NCBI RefSeq assembly: GCF_035989245.1
Contig: NZ_JAYMFF010000009.1
Coordinates: 124,001 to 188,000, forward strand
DNA from: Adlercreutzia wanghongyangiae
GTDB taxonomy: Bacteria; Actinomycetota; Coriobacteriia; Coriobacteriales; Eggerthellaceae
Length of the DNA stretch: 64,000 bases
Reading direction: 5' to 3'
How positions within the stretch are numbered: position 1 is the stretch's first letter; every line of letters starts with the position of its first letter. The notes beneath the pieces were generated by a model, which was not told where the DNA came from, did no database searches, and saw only the letters and a program-made list of their open reading frames with translations. The translations under genes were made by a program, and so were the position numbers. Positions 1-8,789 of this stretch are shown here, in pieces.

Positions 1-861
1 AATGCGCTCGTCGCGCCGGAACCAGGTGCGCTGGCGCTTGGCGTAGCGCCTCGTGGCCTGCTTGATGGCGGCCACCGCCTCATCCAACGTGCAACGTCCC
101 TCGAGCGCCTCGACAATTTCCTTGTAGCCGATAGCCTGGGGTGCGGTGATACCCTCGCGGAAGCCCGCGGCCATCAGGTCTCGCACCTCTTCCACCAACC
201 CCGCGGCCACCATAGCATCCACCCGGGCGTTTATGCGCGCGGCGAGCACGGCGGGGTCGACCGCCAGGCCGAACTGCACCGTCGGCACCGCCGCGCCGAT
301 AGCTGCCAGGTTGCGCTTCTGCTCGGCGTAGCTGCGCCCCTCGGCCAGAAGCTCAAAGGCCCGCACCACGCGACGGACGTTGTTGGGATGAACCACCGCC
401 GCGCTCGCGGGATCGCGGCGCTCGAGCTCGTCCCACAGCGCCTGGGCGCCGTGCTGCTCGGCGAAGGCCGTCCACTGCGCACGCACCGGATTGTCCGTTT
501 GCTCGCCGGCGGGAAATGCATAGTCGTCGATAGCCGCCCGCACATACAGGCCCGTGCCGCCGCAGAGCACCGGCCGCCCGTCGCGGTCGGCGATATCGCG
601 AAACGCCGACCGCGCGAAGGTTTGGAAGAGGGCCGCCGAGTAGGGCTCGCCCGGATCAACGAGATCGAAGCCATGATGGGGCACGATACGCTCATCAGCC
701 GGCAGTTTGCCAGTGCCGATATCCATGCCGCGGTAGATCTGCATGGAATCGGCGCTCACCACTTCCCCGCCCACCGCAGCAGCCACCAGCTGGGCCGCGT
801 CGGTCTTGCCCGAGGCCGTGGGACCGACGATGCAGATGACGGGCGAACGCGAATCAGCCAT
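1..861 (-). CDS. miaA: tRNA dimethylallyltransferase MiaA (3' end cut by window edge)
   Basis: This enzyme transfers a dimethylallyl group from DMAPP to N6 of A37 in tRNAs that read UNN codons, making the substrate of MiaB. The translation (287 codons to the window edge) has the N-terminal P-loop GPTASGKT at residues 13-20, then the family motifs VSADSMQIYRGMDIGT and HHGFDLVDPGE. The frame is still open at base 1, so a short C-terminal piece is missing. The ATG at 861 overlaps the end of miaB by 8 nt (ATGGCTGA), which implies translational coupling of two enzymes that modify the same base. Identification is secure; only the 3' end is unseen. Confidence 0.95.
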   Translation of the reverse strand, partial: MADSRSPVICIVGPTASGKTDAAQLVAAAVGGEVVSADSMQIYRGMDIGTGKLPADERIVPHHGFDLVDPGEPYSAALFQTFARSAFRDIADRDGRPVLCGGTGLYVRAAIDDYAFPAGEQTDNPVRAQWTAFAEQHGAQALWDELERRDPASAAVVHPNNVRRVVRAFELLAEGRSYAEQKRNLAAIGAAVPTVQFGLAVDPAVLAARINARVDAMVAAGLVEEVRDLMAAGFREGITAPQAIGYKEIVEALEGRCTLDEAVAAIKQATRRYAKRQRTWFRRDERI

Positions 862-2212
862 CGACGACCGTGCCGGACAAATACCAGGTGCGCGCCTCGT
901 CGATATGCATGGGAACGATGGTGCCCACCAGCTCTTCGGCCGTAAGTCCCGCGGGCAGCGGCCCGTGCACCGTCTGGTTCTTGGGGCTCTTGCCCGCCAA
1001 GATGGAGCCGTCCCGCTTCGACGTGCCCTCGATGAGCACGGGAACCGTGGCGCCGCGCTCCCCTTGGTTCGCCTCGTAGGCTTTACGCTGAACCAGATCG
1101 ACCAAACGGTCGAAGCGCTCCTGGATGACCTCGCGGGGCGTGTCGTCCTGCAGCTTCGCAGCCGGCGTGCCCTCTCGCTTCGAGTAGATGAAGGTGAACA
1201 CCTGGCTGTAGCCCACTTCCTCCACTAAGCGATAGGTCTCCATGAAGTCCTCTTCAGTCTCGCCGGGGAAGCCGACGATGATATCGGTGGAAAGCGCGAT
1301 ATCGGGCACCACGGCCCGCAGCTTCTTGATGAGGCCGAGGTAGTGCTCGCGGGTATAGCGCCGATTCATGGCCGACAGAATGCGATCCGACCCCGACTGC
1401 ACGGGCAGGTGCAGCGCCGGCATCAGCGAGCGCAAGGTGCCGAAGCGCTCGATCACCTCATCGGTGAGATCTTTGGGATGGCTCGTCGCGAACCTCAAAC
1501 GCTCAACGCCCGTCGCATCCAGCGCATCCAGCACCTCGGCGAAGCGGGGCTCACCGTACAAATCGCGGCCGTAGGAGTTCACGTTCTGGCCGAGCAGCGT
1601 GATCTCCTTCACACCTGCCTCCACATAGCGCCGCGCCTCCTCCGCGATATCTTCCAGAGGGCGCGATTTCTCGCGTCCGCGCACATAGGGCACGATGCAG
1701 TAGGAGCAGAAGTTGTTGCAGCCCACGGTAATGGGAAGCCATGCCGCCCAGGCATGCTCGCGGGTCGTCGGCAGCGCCGAGGAGAAATCGGCGCCGCCGT
1801 CGAGCACTTCGACCGCATGGCCGGATCGCTCGATGGCACCCGACAGGAGCGCCGGCAGAGAGGCAAGGTTGTGCGTGCCGAAGACCACGTCCAGGTGCGG
1901 CAGCTGCTGCACCAGCTTCTCGCCATCGCGCTGCCCGATGCATCCGCCCACGGCGATATAGCGCTTGTCGAGGGGCGATCCCTCACGCACGGGGATGTTC
2001 TTCATCGAGGCGACCTGGCCGTACAAGCGCGTATCGGCGGCCTCGCGCACGCAGCAGGTCATGAACACCACGATGTCGGCTTCCTCGATCGTGGCCACGG
2101 GAAGCGCCCCCAGGCCCTCGAGCATACCGGCCACGCGTTCGGAATCGTGCTTGTTCATCTGGCAGCCGAACGTGTGAATGCAGAAGGTGGTTCCTTCGAA
2201 GCAAGTCGTCAT
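854..2212 (-). CDS. miaB: tRNA-2-methylthio-N6-dimethylallyladenosine synthase MiaB
   Basis: Radical-SAM methylthiotransferase that converts i6A37 to ms2i6A37 in tRNA. The 452-residue protein has the three-domain layout of the family. The N-terminal UPF0004 domain has cluster cysteines C17, C53 and C91. The radical-SAM core has the CxxxCxxC motif at C165/C169/C172. The C-terminal TRAM domain runs from about residue 385. The NSYGRD sequence after the GQN motif separates it from RimO and MtaB, both also in this window. It lies 13 nt downstream of spoVS and overlaps miaA, so these genes are probably one transcription unit. Confidence 0.95.
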   Translation of the reverse strand: MTTCFEGTTFCIHTFGCQMNKHDSERVAGMLEGLGALPVATIEEADIVVFMTCCVREAADTRLYGQVASMKNIPVREGSPLDKRYIAVGGCIGQRDGEKLVQQLPHLDVVFGTHNLASLPALLSGAIERSGHAVEVLDGGADFSSALPTTREHAWAAWLPITVGCNNFCSYCIVPYVRGREKSRPLEDIAEEARRYVEAGVKEITLLGQNVNSYGRDLYGEPRFAEVLDALDATGVERLRFATSHPKDLTDEVIERFGTLRSLMPALHLPVQSGSDRILSAMNRRYTREHYLGLIKKLRAVVPDIALSTDIIVGFPGETEEDFMETYRLVEEVGYSQVFTFIYSKREGTPAAKLQDDTPREVIQERFDRLVDLVQRKAYEANQGERGATVPVLIEGTSKRDGSILAGKSPKNQTVHGPLPAGLTAEELVGTIVPMHIDEARTWYLSGTVVDG

Positions 2213-2225
2213 GACATACCCTTCG

Positions 2226-2552
2226 CTACGCCAAGCTGGCAGCTTCCACGGCCACGACGCCGGAGCGGGGCTCCACGGCGAAGCGAATGGCCGTGCGGTA
2301 CTCGCCGTCGATGACGATATCGGCGAACGAGGGGATGCAGCAGATCTCGATGCCGACCGGCGAGAGGAAGCCGCGCGAGATGGCGATGGCCTTCACCGCC
2401 TGGTTGACGGCGCCCGCGCCCACAGCCTGGATCTCGACGGAAGCCCCGTCCTTGATCATACCGGCGATGGCTCCGGCTACCGAGGCCGGAGAGGACTTCG
2501 AGGAAACCTTGAGGCAGCCGATGGTCGGCTTCGATTCTGTGATGCTGGACAC
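2226..2552 (-). CDS. spoVS: Stage V sporulation protein S (SpoVS) homologue
   Basis: Small Alba-fold-like regulator. In Bacillus SpoVS influences septation and spore coat formation, but homologues also occur in non-sporulating bacteria, where the role is unclear. The core LKVSSKSSPASVAGAIAGM, the middle EIQAVGAGAVNQAVKAIAI and the end DGEYRTAIRFAVEPR match the family almost along its whole length. I chose the GTG at 2552 (108 aa) because AAGG lies 9 nt upstream. A TTG at 2627 would add 25 poorly conserved residues. It follows the GHKL gene but has its own promoter-like sequence. Nothing else in the window is specific to sporulation. Confidence 0.9.
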   Translation of the reverse strand: MSSITESKPTIGCLKVSSKSSPASVAGAIAGMIKDGASVEIQAVGAGAVNQAVKAIAISRGFLSPVGIEICCIPSFADIVIDGEYRTAIRFAVEPRSGVVAVEAASLA

Positions 2553-2651
2553 GTCGCTGATCCTTGTCGTTTCTGGCTTGGTTTTTTTGTTCCGGTTATC
2601 GTGTGTTTGGTAATGAATCGCAGGCAACGAGCCCCCGATGCAAACGTTATC

Positions 2652-2680
2652 ATTTTATCCGTTCACCCGAGGGGGCGCAA
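2652..2680 (-). promoter_or_regulatory. Candidate promoter for spoVS-miaB-miaA
   Basis: On the minus strand the -35 box TTGCGC (2675-2680) and -10 box TAAAAT (2652-2657) are 17 bp apart. Transcription would start near 2645, giving a leader of about 93 nt to the GTG start. The pyrR promoter candidate has the same TTGCGC -35 box. Confidence 0.55.
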
Positions 2681-2694
2681 CTGGCAACCCGGCA

Positions 2695-3777
2695 CTAGCG
2701 CATCTTGTCGATGGGAATGGTAATGCGCACGGCATCAGCGCCGACAGACACCTCCGGCGCTCCCACCCCCGCCAGAAAATAGCGCTCGGCGATGTCGTCG
2801 AACACAGCACCCACCCGCTCGCGGATCAGCGCCACGTCCTCGTCGGCTAGCTTCAGGCCGCGGGCATCGCCCCTCGCAGGACGAGGGCGCTTGGAGGCCG
2901 GAGGCGCCGGGAACGCATCGCGCTGCAGGCGCTCCATCAGCGAGGGAACGGGACGAATCGCTCCGTCCAGAATGCGCCGTGCCGATCGGGGCGACAGGAA
3001 GAGCCCCATCTCATCGGCCAGGGCACTCAAATGCGCATCGTCGACGGCCAGCGCCAGACGCTTTACCAGGGGGATGTCGGATATATCACCGGGAAAAGCA
3101 CGCAGGGCCGGCGAGAGGGTGGCGGCCCCGTAGGCATACAGCGTGGCGGCAATCTCGGTGGCCGTGCCCTCGTACACAGTGCAGAGGTCGCGATGCTCCA
3201 AGGCGAATTCCGCCGTGGTACGCACGATGTTCTTCGGGCCGCGCATGCAGAGCGCCCCGTCGGCTCCGCGCTCGAAACGGGGAAAGGTTGATTGGTCCGC
3301 CTTCTCCCCCAGCACCGCGGTATCCGTTTGCACAAACAGGCTGGTCCCCCGATCGGGGGCTGACTGGCGCACCTCGGCCGCAACGGCGTTCGCTGCGATG
3401 GAGTAGAGCGCCATACCGCGCCCGTGCATGCCCCATTTGTCCATATGGGCGGTATCCAGCTTCGAAGTGACGCGCGGCTCGAAGATGCGGCGGTGCTGGG
3501 AGACGGGAACGCCCGCCCCGTCGTCGATGACGGTCATGAGGCGCTGATCGCCGTTTTTCTGGGAAGCGAGGAAGATATGCCGCGCACCCGCATCGCGGGC
3601 GTTGCGCAAAAGCTCGATGACGATGTCCTCGCTGGAACGAATATCCTGGGCCGCCTGGCGGCGCTCGGCCTCCGAGCTGCGCAGACGAACGAAGCCATCT
3701 CCGAGATCGGCTTCGACTCGGAGATGGCTCTCACCGCAAACGGAATCTATGAACGTGGCGAGAGATTGGTCGTCCAT
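2695..3777 (-). CDS. GHKL-type ATP-binding protein (stand-alone HATPase domain)
   Basis: 360-residue protein with the complete ATP-binding signature of the Hsp90/gyrase/histidine-kinase/MutL superfamily. The N box is ELLRNARDAGA (E55, N59, D62), the G1 box is DDGAGVP (85-91), the G2 box is GMHGRGM (116-122), and a GTSLFV strand follows near 144-149. No HisKA, receiver or sensor domain precedes it. The roughly 200 C-terminal residues do not match a family I recognise. It begins 3 nt after the rny stop without a clear Shine-Dalgarno sequence, so it is probably translated by coupling to RNase Y. In Bacillus this position (rny-X-spoVS) is held by the phosphodiesterase YmdB. The function is unknown; the ATPase fold is well supported, the partner is not. 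Confidence 0.85.
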   Translation of the reverse strand: MDDQSLATFIDSVCGESHLRVEADLGDGFVRLRSSEAERRQAAQDIRSSEDIVIELLRNARDAGARHIFLASQKNGDQRLMTVIDDGAGVPVSQHRRIFEPRVTSKLDTAHMDKWGMHGRGMALYSIAANAVAAEVRQSAPDRGTSLFVQTDTAVLGEKADQSTFPRFERGADGALCMRGPKNIVRTTAEFALEHRDLCTVYEGTATEIAATLYAYGAATLSPALRAFPGDISDIPLVKRLALAVDDAHLSALADEMGLFLSPRSARRILDGAIRPVPSLMERLQRDAFPAPPASKRPRPARGDARGLKLADEDVALIRERVGAVFDDIAERYFLAGVGAPEVSVGADAVRITIPIDKMR

Positions 3778-3780
3778 GGA

Positions 3781-5373
3781 CTATTTCGCGTAGTCCACCG
3801 CACGGCTCTCGCGGATGACCACGACCTTCACCTGGCCCGGATACTGCATCTCGTTTTCGATCTGCTGGGCGATGTCGTGGGCGAGCACCACCGAAGCCGA
3901 CTCGTCGACCACTTCGGGCTCCACCATGACACGCACCTCGCGACCGGCCTGGATGGCATAGGTACGCTCGACGCCCTTATGGGAGTTCGCAATCTCCTCC
4001 AGCTTCTCGAGACGCTTGATGTAAGCGTCGAGCGTCTCCTTGCGGGCACCGGGGCGCGCGGCGGAAACGGCATCGGCGGCCTGGATGAGCACGTCGATGA
4101 CCGAGTTCGGCTCGATGTCGTTGTGGTGCGCCTCGATGGCGTGCACGATCTCGGGGCGCTCGCCGAAGCGGCGGGCCAGATCGGCGCCGATGACGGCATG
4201 GCTGCCCTCCACCTCGTGATCGACGGCCTTGCCCAGATCGTGCAGAAGGCCCGCGCGCTTCACCGGAATGGGATCGAGGCCCAACTCGGATGCCATGACC
4301 GAGGCCAGGTAGGCCACTTCCAGGGAATGGTTCAGCACGTTCTGACCGAAGGAAGTGCGGTAGCGCAGCCGGCCGAGGGTGTTCACCAGCTCGGGATGCA
4401 GATCGTGGATACCGGCATCGAAGGTTGCCTGCTCGCCGGCCTCCTGCACACGCTGGTTCACGAGCTTCACGGCCTTGTCGTACATCTCCTCGATGCGGGC
4501 CGGGTGAATGCGGCCGTCGGCGATGAGATTTTCCATGGTGACGCGGCCGATCTCGCGACGCACCGGATCGAAGCAGGAAATGGTCACGCACTCGGGCGTG
4601 TCGTCGATGATGAGATTCGTGCCGGTGAGCTGCTCGAAGGAGCGGATGTTACGCCCCTCGCGGCCGATGATGCGGCCCTTCAGATCATCGGACGGAATAT
4701 GGATGGTGGACACCGTGGACTCGGCGGAATGGTCGGCGGCCACGCGCTGGATGGCCAGGCTCAGAATCTCGCGGGCCTTTTTGTCGGCCTCGGCCTTGGC
4801 CCGCGTCTCCGCATCGCGGATAATGACGGCCGATTCGCGGGTCACCTCGTCGCGAATGGTGTCGAGCAGCTCGACCTTGGCCTCCTCGGGGCTCATGCCG
4901 GCGGCGCGCTCCAGGGCTTGGTTGATCTCGATCTGAGCCTCCTCACGATGGCGCTCGATGGCGTTCTCAGCCTCGTTCACATCGCGCTCGCGGCGCTCCA
5001 CCTGCCCCTGCAGCGACGAGAGCTGGTGCTCGCGGGCGTCCAGCGATTCGACGCGGCGGTCGAGGGACTCCTCGCGCTGGGCAAGGGTCTCCTCGCGCTG
5101 GGCCACGCGGCTCTCGGCCGAGCGCACCTCGCGCATGCGCTCCTTCTTCTCGTCCTCCAGCTCCTGGCGATAGCGCAGGGCCTGGTCCTTCGCCTCGATC
5201 TCGGCCTCGCGTCGCATCGTCTCCGCCTGCTTGCGCGCATCCTCGACCAGGCTGGCTGCCTCGCCGGCGGCCTTCTGGTTCGATGCGGCGGTCATGGAGC
5301 GGTTGACGATGAAACCGAGGACGATACCGACGATGGCCACGACGACAACGACGACGATCATCACGGGATCCAT
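3781..5373 (-). CDS. rny: Ribonuclease Y
   Basis: Membrane-anchored endoribonuclease that initiates mRNA decay in many Gram-positive bacteria. From the chosen start it has one N-terminal membrane helix (about residues 4-24), a long charged coiled coil (about 35-200), a KH domain (HIPSDDLKGRIIGREGRNIR) and an HD domain containing LLHDLGKAVDHE. At 530 aa it has the usual length. I chose the ATG at 5373 because AAAGGAGG lies 7 nt upstream; an in-frame start at 5409 has no such site. It heads a tight group with the GHKL gene. A terminator-like hairpin lies 47 nt upstream of the start. Confidence 0.96.
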   Translation of the reverse strand: MDPVMIVVVVVVAIVGIVLGFIVNRSMTAASNQKAAGEAASLVEDARKQAETMRREAEIEAKDQALRYRQELEDEKKERMREVRSAESRVAQREETLAQREESLDRRVESLDAREHQLSSLQGQVERRERDVNEAENAIERHREEAQIEINQALERAAGMSPEEAKVELLDTIRDEVTRESAVIIRDAETRAKAEADKKAREILSLAIQRVAADHSAESTVSTIHIPSDDLKGRIIGREGRNIRSFEQLTGTNLIIDDTPECVTISCFDPVRREIGRVTMENLIADGRIHPARIEEMYDKAVKLVNQRVQEAGEQATFDAGIHDLHPELVNTLGRLRYRTSFGQNVLNHSLEVAYLASVMASELGLDPIPVKRAGLLHDLGKAVDHEVEGSHAVIGADLARRFGERPEIVHAIEAHHNDIEPNSVIDVLIQAADAVSAARPGARKETLDAYIKRLEKLEEIANSHKGVERTYAIQAGREVRVMVEPEVVDESASVVLAHDIAQQIENEMQYPGQVKVVVIRESRAVDYAK

Positions 5374-5419
5374 CGCGATTCCTCCTTTCATCTGGGCCTT
5401 CACGCCCAATCATAGTCAT

Positions 5420-5441
5420 AAAAAAAGCCCGTGGCACGGGC
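5420..5441 (-). terminator. Terminator-like hairpin in front of rny
   Basis: On the minus strand GCCCGT-GCC-ACGGGC is followed directly by seven U, the form of an intrinsic terminator. It lies about 130 nt downstream of recX, which has its own terminator, and 47 nt upstream of the rny start. It could therefore be a leader attenuator of rny, or a second stop for recA-recX. A TATACT box at 5532-5537 could start a transcript that includes it. A TATGAT box at 5409-5414 could start one that bypasses it. Confidence 0.6.
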
Positions 5442-5550
5442 ACGAGCGTATGCAACCAAGGGTAGTGATGCTATACCGTTGTCTATATCGAATACCCAGA
5501 GGGTACATTGCTCATAAAAGCCACGAAATACAGTATAGCCGATGTGCGTG

Positions 5551-5572
5551 AGAAAAGAACCCCCAAAGGGGT
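5551..5572 (-). terminator. Terminator of recA-recX
   Basis: A short hairpin, ACCCC-TTT-GGGGGT on the minus strand, is followed by TTCTTTTC and begins within the recX stop codon. It is compact but has the U-rich tail expected of an intrinsic terminator. Confidence 0.55.
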
Positions 5573-6261
5573 CAGAAGACATCATTGGGGGAAGAAAGCC
5601 CTTCCGACCACTGCCGCGATGCCGAGGCGGCCACATCGGTGGAGAAGCCCTGCCCCACCAGCTTGCGGAAGGCGGCCTCGCGGGCCCGCTTGGCCCGGGG
5701 CGGCCGGCGCTGCAGCAGCGCCACGGCCCGAGCCACCTCGGCGTCGCGTCCGTGGGCATCGTGCTCCTGCCACGCCTCCAACGTGGTGGGATCGATGCCC
5801 AGGGCGCCCAGCTCGGCCTCGACGTCCCGCAGGCCCTTCCCTGCCGCCAGCTTCATGCGGATGAGCGCGTCGCCATAGCGCCGGTCGTCCACGGCGTGAA
5901 CGCGAACGGCGCGTTCGAGGGCCTCCTCGATGGCCGAGACGGGAAAATCGTCGCGGGCGAGCCGGTCGCGCACATAGGCGCTGGAGCGCTCGCGCACCGA
6001 GACCCATCGGAGGATCTTCCGAAACGCGGAATCGGCATCCTTCCCGTCGTCGTCGCCGCCCGCGGCGACCTCGGGGAAAGGAGCGTCGGCCGACTTCCCG
6101 GAACCGCGATCGGCACAGGGGACGCTCCCTCCATCGTCGGCAGCGGAGGAGGCGGCACGGGGACGGGCGCTCTTTCGAAACGCGTCGTCGACCGCCTCCC
6201 CGCGCTCGATAGCCGCCACGGACGCGCGCAAATCGACGAGGATGTCGGCTTTGGACGCCAT
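5572..6261 (-). CDS. recX: Regulatory protein RecX
   Basis: RecX binds RecA filaments and limits their growth and activity. The three-helix-bundle repeats typical of the family occupy roughly residues 75-229 (AFRKILRWVSVRERSSAYVR, then YGDALIRMKLAAGKGLRDVE, then ARAVALLQRR). The first 70 residues are a variable, low-complexity lead. The gene starts 2 nt after the recA stop, the usual arrangement, so it should be co-induced with recA from the SOS-type promoter upstream. Confidence 0.92.
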   Translation of the reverse strand: MASKADILVDLRASVAAIERGEAVDDAFRKSARPRAASSAADDGGSVPCADRGSGKSADAPFPEVAAGGDDDGKDADSAFRKILRWVSVRERSSAYVRDRLARDDFPVSAIEEALERAVRVHAVDDRRYGDALIRMKLAAGKGLRDVEAELGALGIDPTTLEAWQEHDAHGRDAEVARAVALLQRRPPRAKRAREAAFRKLVGQGFSTDVAASASRQWSEGLSSPNDVF

Positions 6262-6263
6262 GG

Positions 6264-7322
<1,059 letters not shown>

Positions 7323-7349
7323 GGAGTCTCCTTCTTCGGGCGCACAATA

Positions 7350-7401
7350 CGAACAAGTGGCCTATTTCTCTCTATTATACGAACAAACGTATGCACGTCA
7401 A
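7350..7401 (-). promoter_or_regulatory. recA promoter with two SOS (LexA-type) boxes
   Basis: On the minus strand TTGACG (7396-7401) and TATAAT (7374-7379) are separated by 16 bp. The spacer contains CGAACAAACGTATG (7380-7393, plus-strand reading), close to the Gram-positive LexA consensus CGAACNNNNGTTCG. A second half-conserved copy, CGAACAAGTGG, starts at 7350. Both copies sit in the repeated decamer ATACGAACAA, spaced exactly 30 bp apart, which places them on the same DNA face. LexA binding is inferred from the match and from the recA context. Confidence 0.75.
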
Positions 7402-7585
7402 GACATTTTCACAGATTGAGAGCATCCCAACGGCGCGATCCGATCATAGCAGGCGAAAACCGCAGTTCCGTCGCAGGACTGTCGGCGCGCAGCCGCCGCC
7501 CCGCCGCAGAAAGTTCGCTCGGCAACCGTCCCCGAATCGCAGGAAAGCCGCGCAAAGCGCGGCCCTCCCCCGTTTCCGAACCGGC

Positions 7586-7604
7586 GGCTGCCCGACGGGC
7601 AGCC
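7586..7604 (-). terminator. Perfect hairpin directly after the pgsA-cinA stop
   Basis: GGCTGCCC-GAC-GGGCAGCC forms an 8-bp stem that touches the TGA stop of the pgsA-cinA gene. It has no U tract, so it may be a 3' stabiliser or part of a Rho-dependent end. A second perfect stem, GCCGCGC-AAA-GCGCGGC, lies at about 7551-7567. The rest of 7402-7585 shows nothing recognisable. Confidence 0.4.
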
Positions 7605-8789
7605 TCAAGCGCGCTCGGGAGCCTCCAATGCCGCCTCCAGCTCGCGCAGGGCCGCCAGCACCGTCTGCAGGCGCACCGCTTCCCGGCCGCCGTCGAACTG
7701 GTAGCGCGTCGCCCTGGTCTCCCGGGTGGTGGCGCAGCCAACCCACACCGTGCCCACCGGCTTGCCGGGTTCGGCGCCCGCAGGACCGGCGATGCCCGTG
7801 ACCGACACGGCCACATCGCTGCCCACATCGCGCAGGGCGCCGCGGGCCATCTGCAGTGCCACCAGCTCGTCCACCGCTCCCTGCGAGGACAGCACATCGC
7901 CGGACACGCCCAAAAGCGATTCCTTCACCTCGTTCACATAGCTGACCACGCCTCCGCGCACCGCGGCCGAGCTGCCCGGCACCGAAGTGAGCATGGCCGC
8001 GATAAGGCCGCCCGTGAGGCTCTCCGCCGTGGCCAGCGTAGCACCGGCCGCCGTGGCCTTCTCCACCACAGTGCGAGCCTGGGCGTCGATGGCCTGCTGC
8101 AGGGCCGCGATCTCGGTCGGGCGCTCCTCGGCGGGCGCGACGGCCTCCCGGGGCTGCCCCGAGCCCCTCAGCAGGTGGCGCGCCTTCACCAGGTAGTCGA
8201 GCATCGACATGATGGTGAGGATGAGCGCAATGCCCATAACGACCCACGACAGCACGAACAGCGGGTTGGTGAAGGCCGCGGCGGCCGTGGGGAACCGCAG
8301 GGCGTCCTTGGCCAGGAACAACACGATGGCGATCATCTGGAACACGGTCTTGGCCTTGCCGTACCAGCTGGCGGCAATGACCTCGCCCTTGCTGGCCGCC
8401 ACCATGCGAATGCCCGACACAATGAACTCGCGGGCCAGGATGATGAGCACAGGCCAACCGGGCAGCGTGCCCAGCTCCACCAGGGCGATAAGAGCCGCCG
8501 CCACGAGGATCTTGTCGGCCAGCGGATCCATGAACTTGCCGAAATCGGTCACCTCGCCCCGGCTGCGGGCGAGATACCCGTCGATCCAGTCGGTGCAGGA
8601 AATGAGGATGAAGATGCCCGCGGCGATGAGCCGCTTGGCCTCCATGGTGATGTCGGGTAGGCCCATCCACTCCGGCCAGGGGCTGACGATGGCCAGCACG
8701 AACACGGGCACCAGGCAGATGCGGATCAGCGTGACGATGTTGGCCGGCGTCCACAGCTTCTCGGGCGCGGTGGGCTGGATAGTGCTCAT
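7605..8789 (-). CDS. pgsA: Fusion: phosphatidylglycerophosphate synthase (PgsA) + CinA-type nicotinamide-nucleotide amidase (PncC)
   Basis: A single 394-residue frame joins two enzymes that are normally separate neighbours. Residues 12-205 are a multi-pass CDP-alcohol phosphatidyltransferase with the complete motif DG-x2-AR-x8-G-x3-D-x3-D (D70 to D92). Residues about 230-394 are a CinA C-terminal domain with the amidase motif ESLTGG (256-261) and SVTGIAGPAG. PgsA makes phosphatidylglycerophosphate at the membrane. PncC deamidates NMN in pyridine-nucleotide salvage. The linker (about 207-230) is charged and proline-rich. The ATG at 8789 overlaps the rimO stop (ATGA) and has GGGGAG upstream. 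No stop or frameshift separates the halves. Confidence 0.92.
   Translation of the reverse strand: MSTIQPTAPEKLWTPANIVTLIRICLVPVFVLAIVSPWPEWMGLPDITMEAKRLIAAGIFILISCTDWIDGYLARSRGEVTDFGKFMDPLADKILVAAALIALVELGTLPGWPVLIILAREFIVSGIRMVAASKGEVIAASWYGKAKTVFQMIAIVLFLAKDALRFPTAAAAFTNPLFVLSWVVMGIALILTIMSMLDYLVKARHLLRGSGQPREAVAPAEERPTEIAALQQAIDAQARTVVEKATAAGATLATAESLTGGLIAAMLTSVPGSSAAVRGGVVSYVNEVKESLLGVSGDVLSSQGAVDELVALQMARGALRDVGSDVAVSVTGIAGPAGAEPGKPVGTVWVGCATTRETRATRYQFDGGREAVRLQTVLAALRELEAALEAPERA

Noticed and set aside
3424..5415. 663-codon open frame on the plus strand across rny
   Set aside because: It is antisense to a clearly conserved RNase Y, shows repetitive His/Leu/Gly composition typical of shadow frames in GC-rich DNA, and has no RBS.
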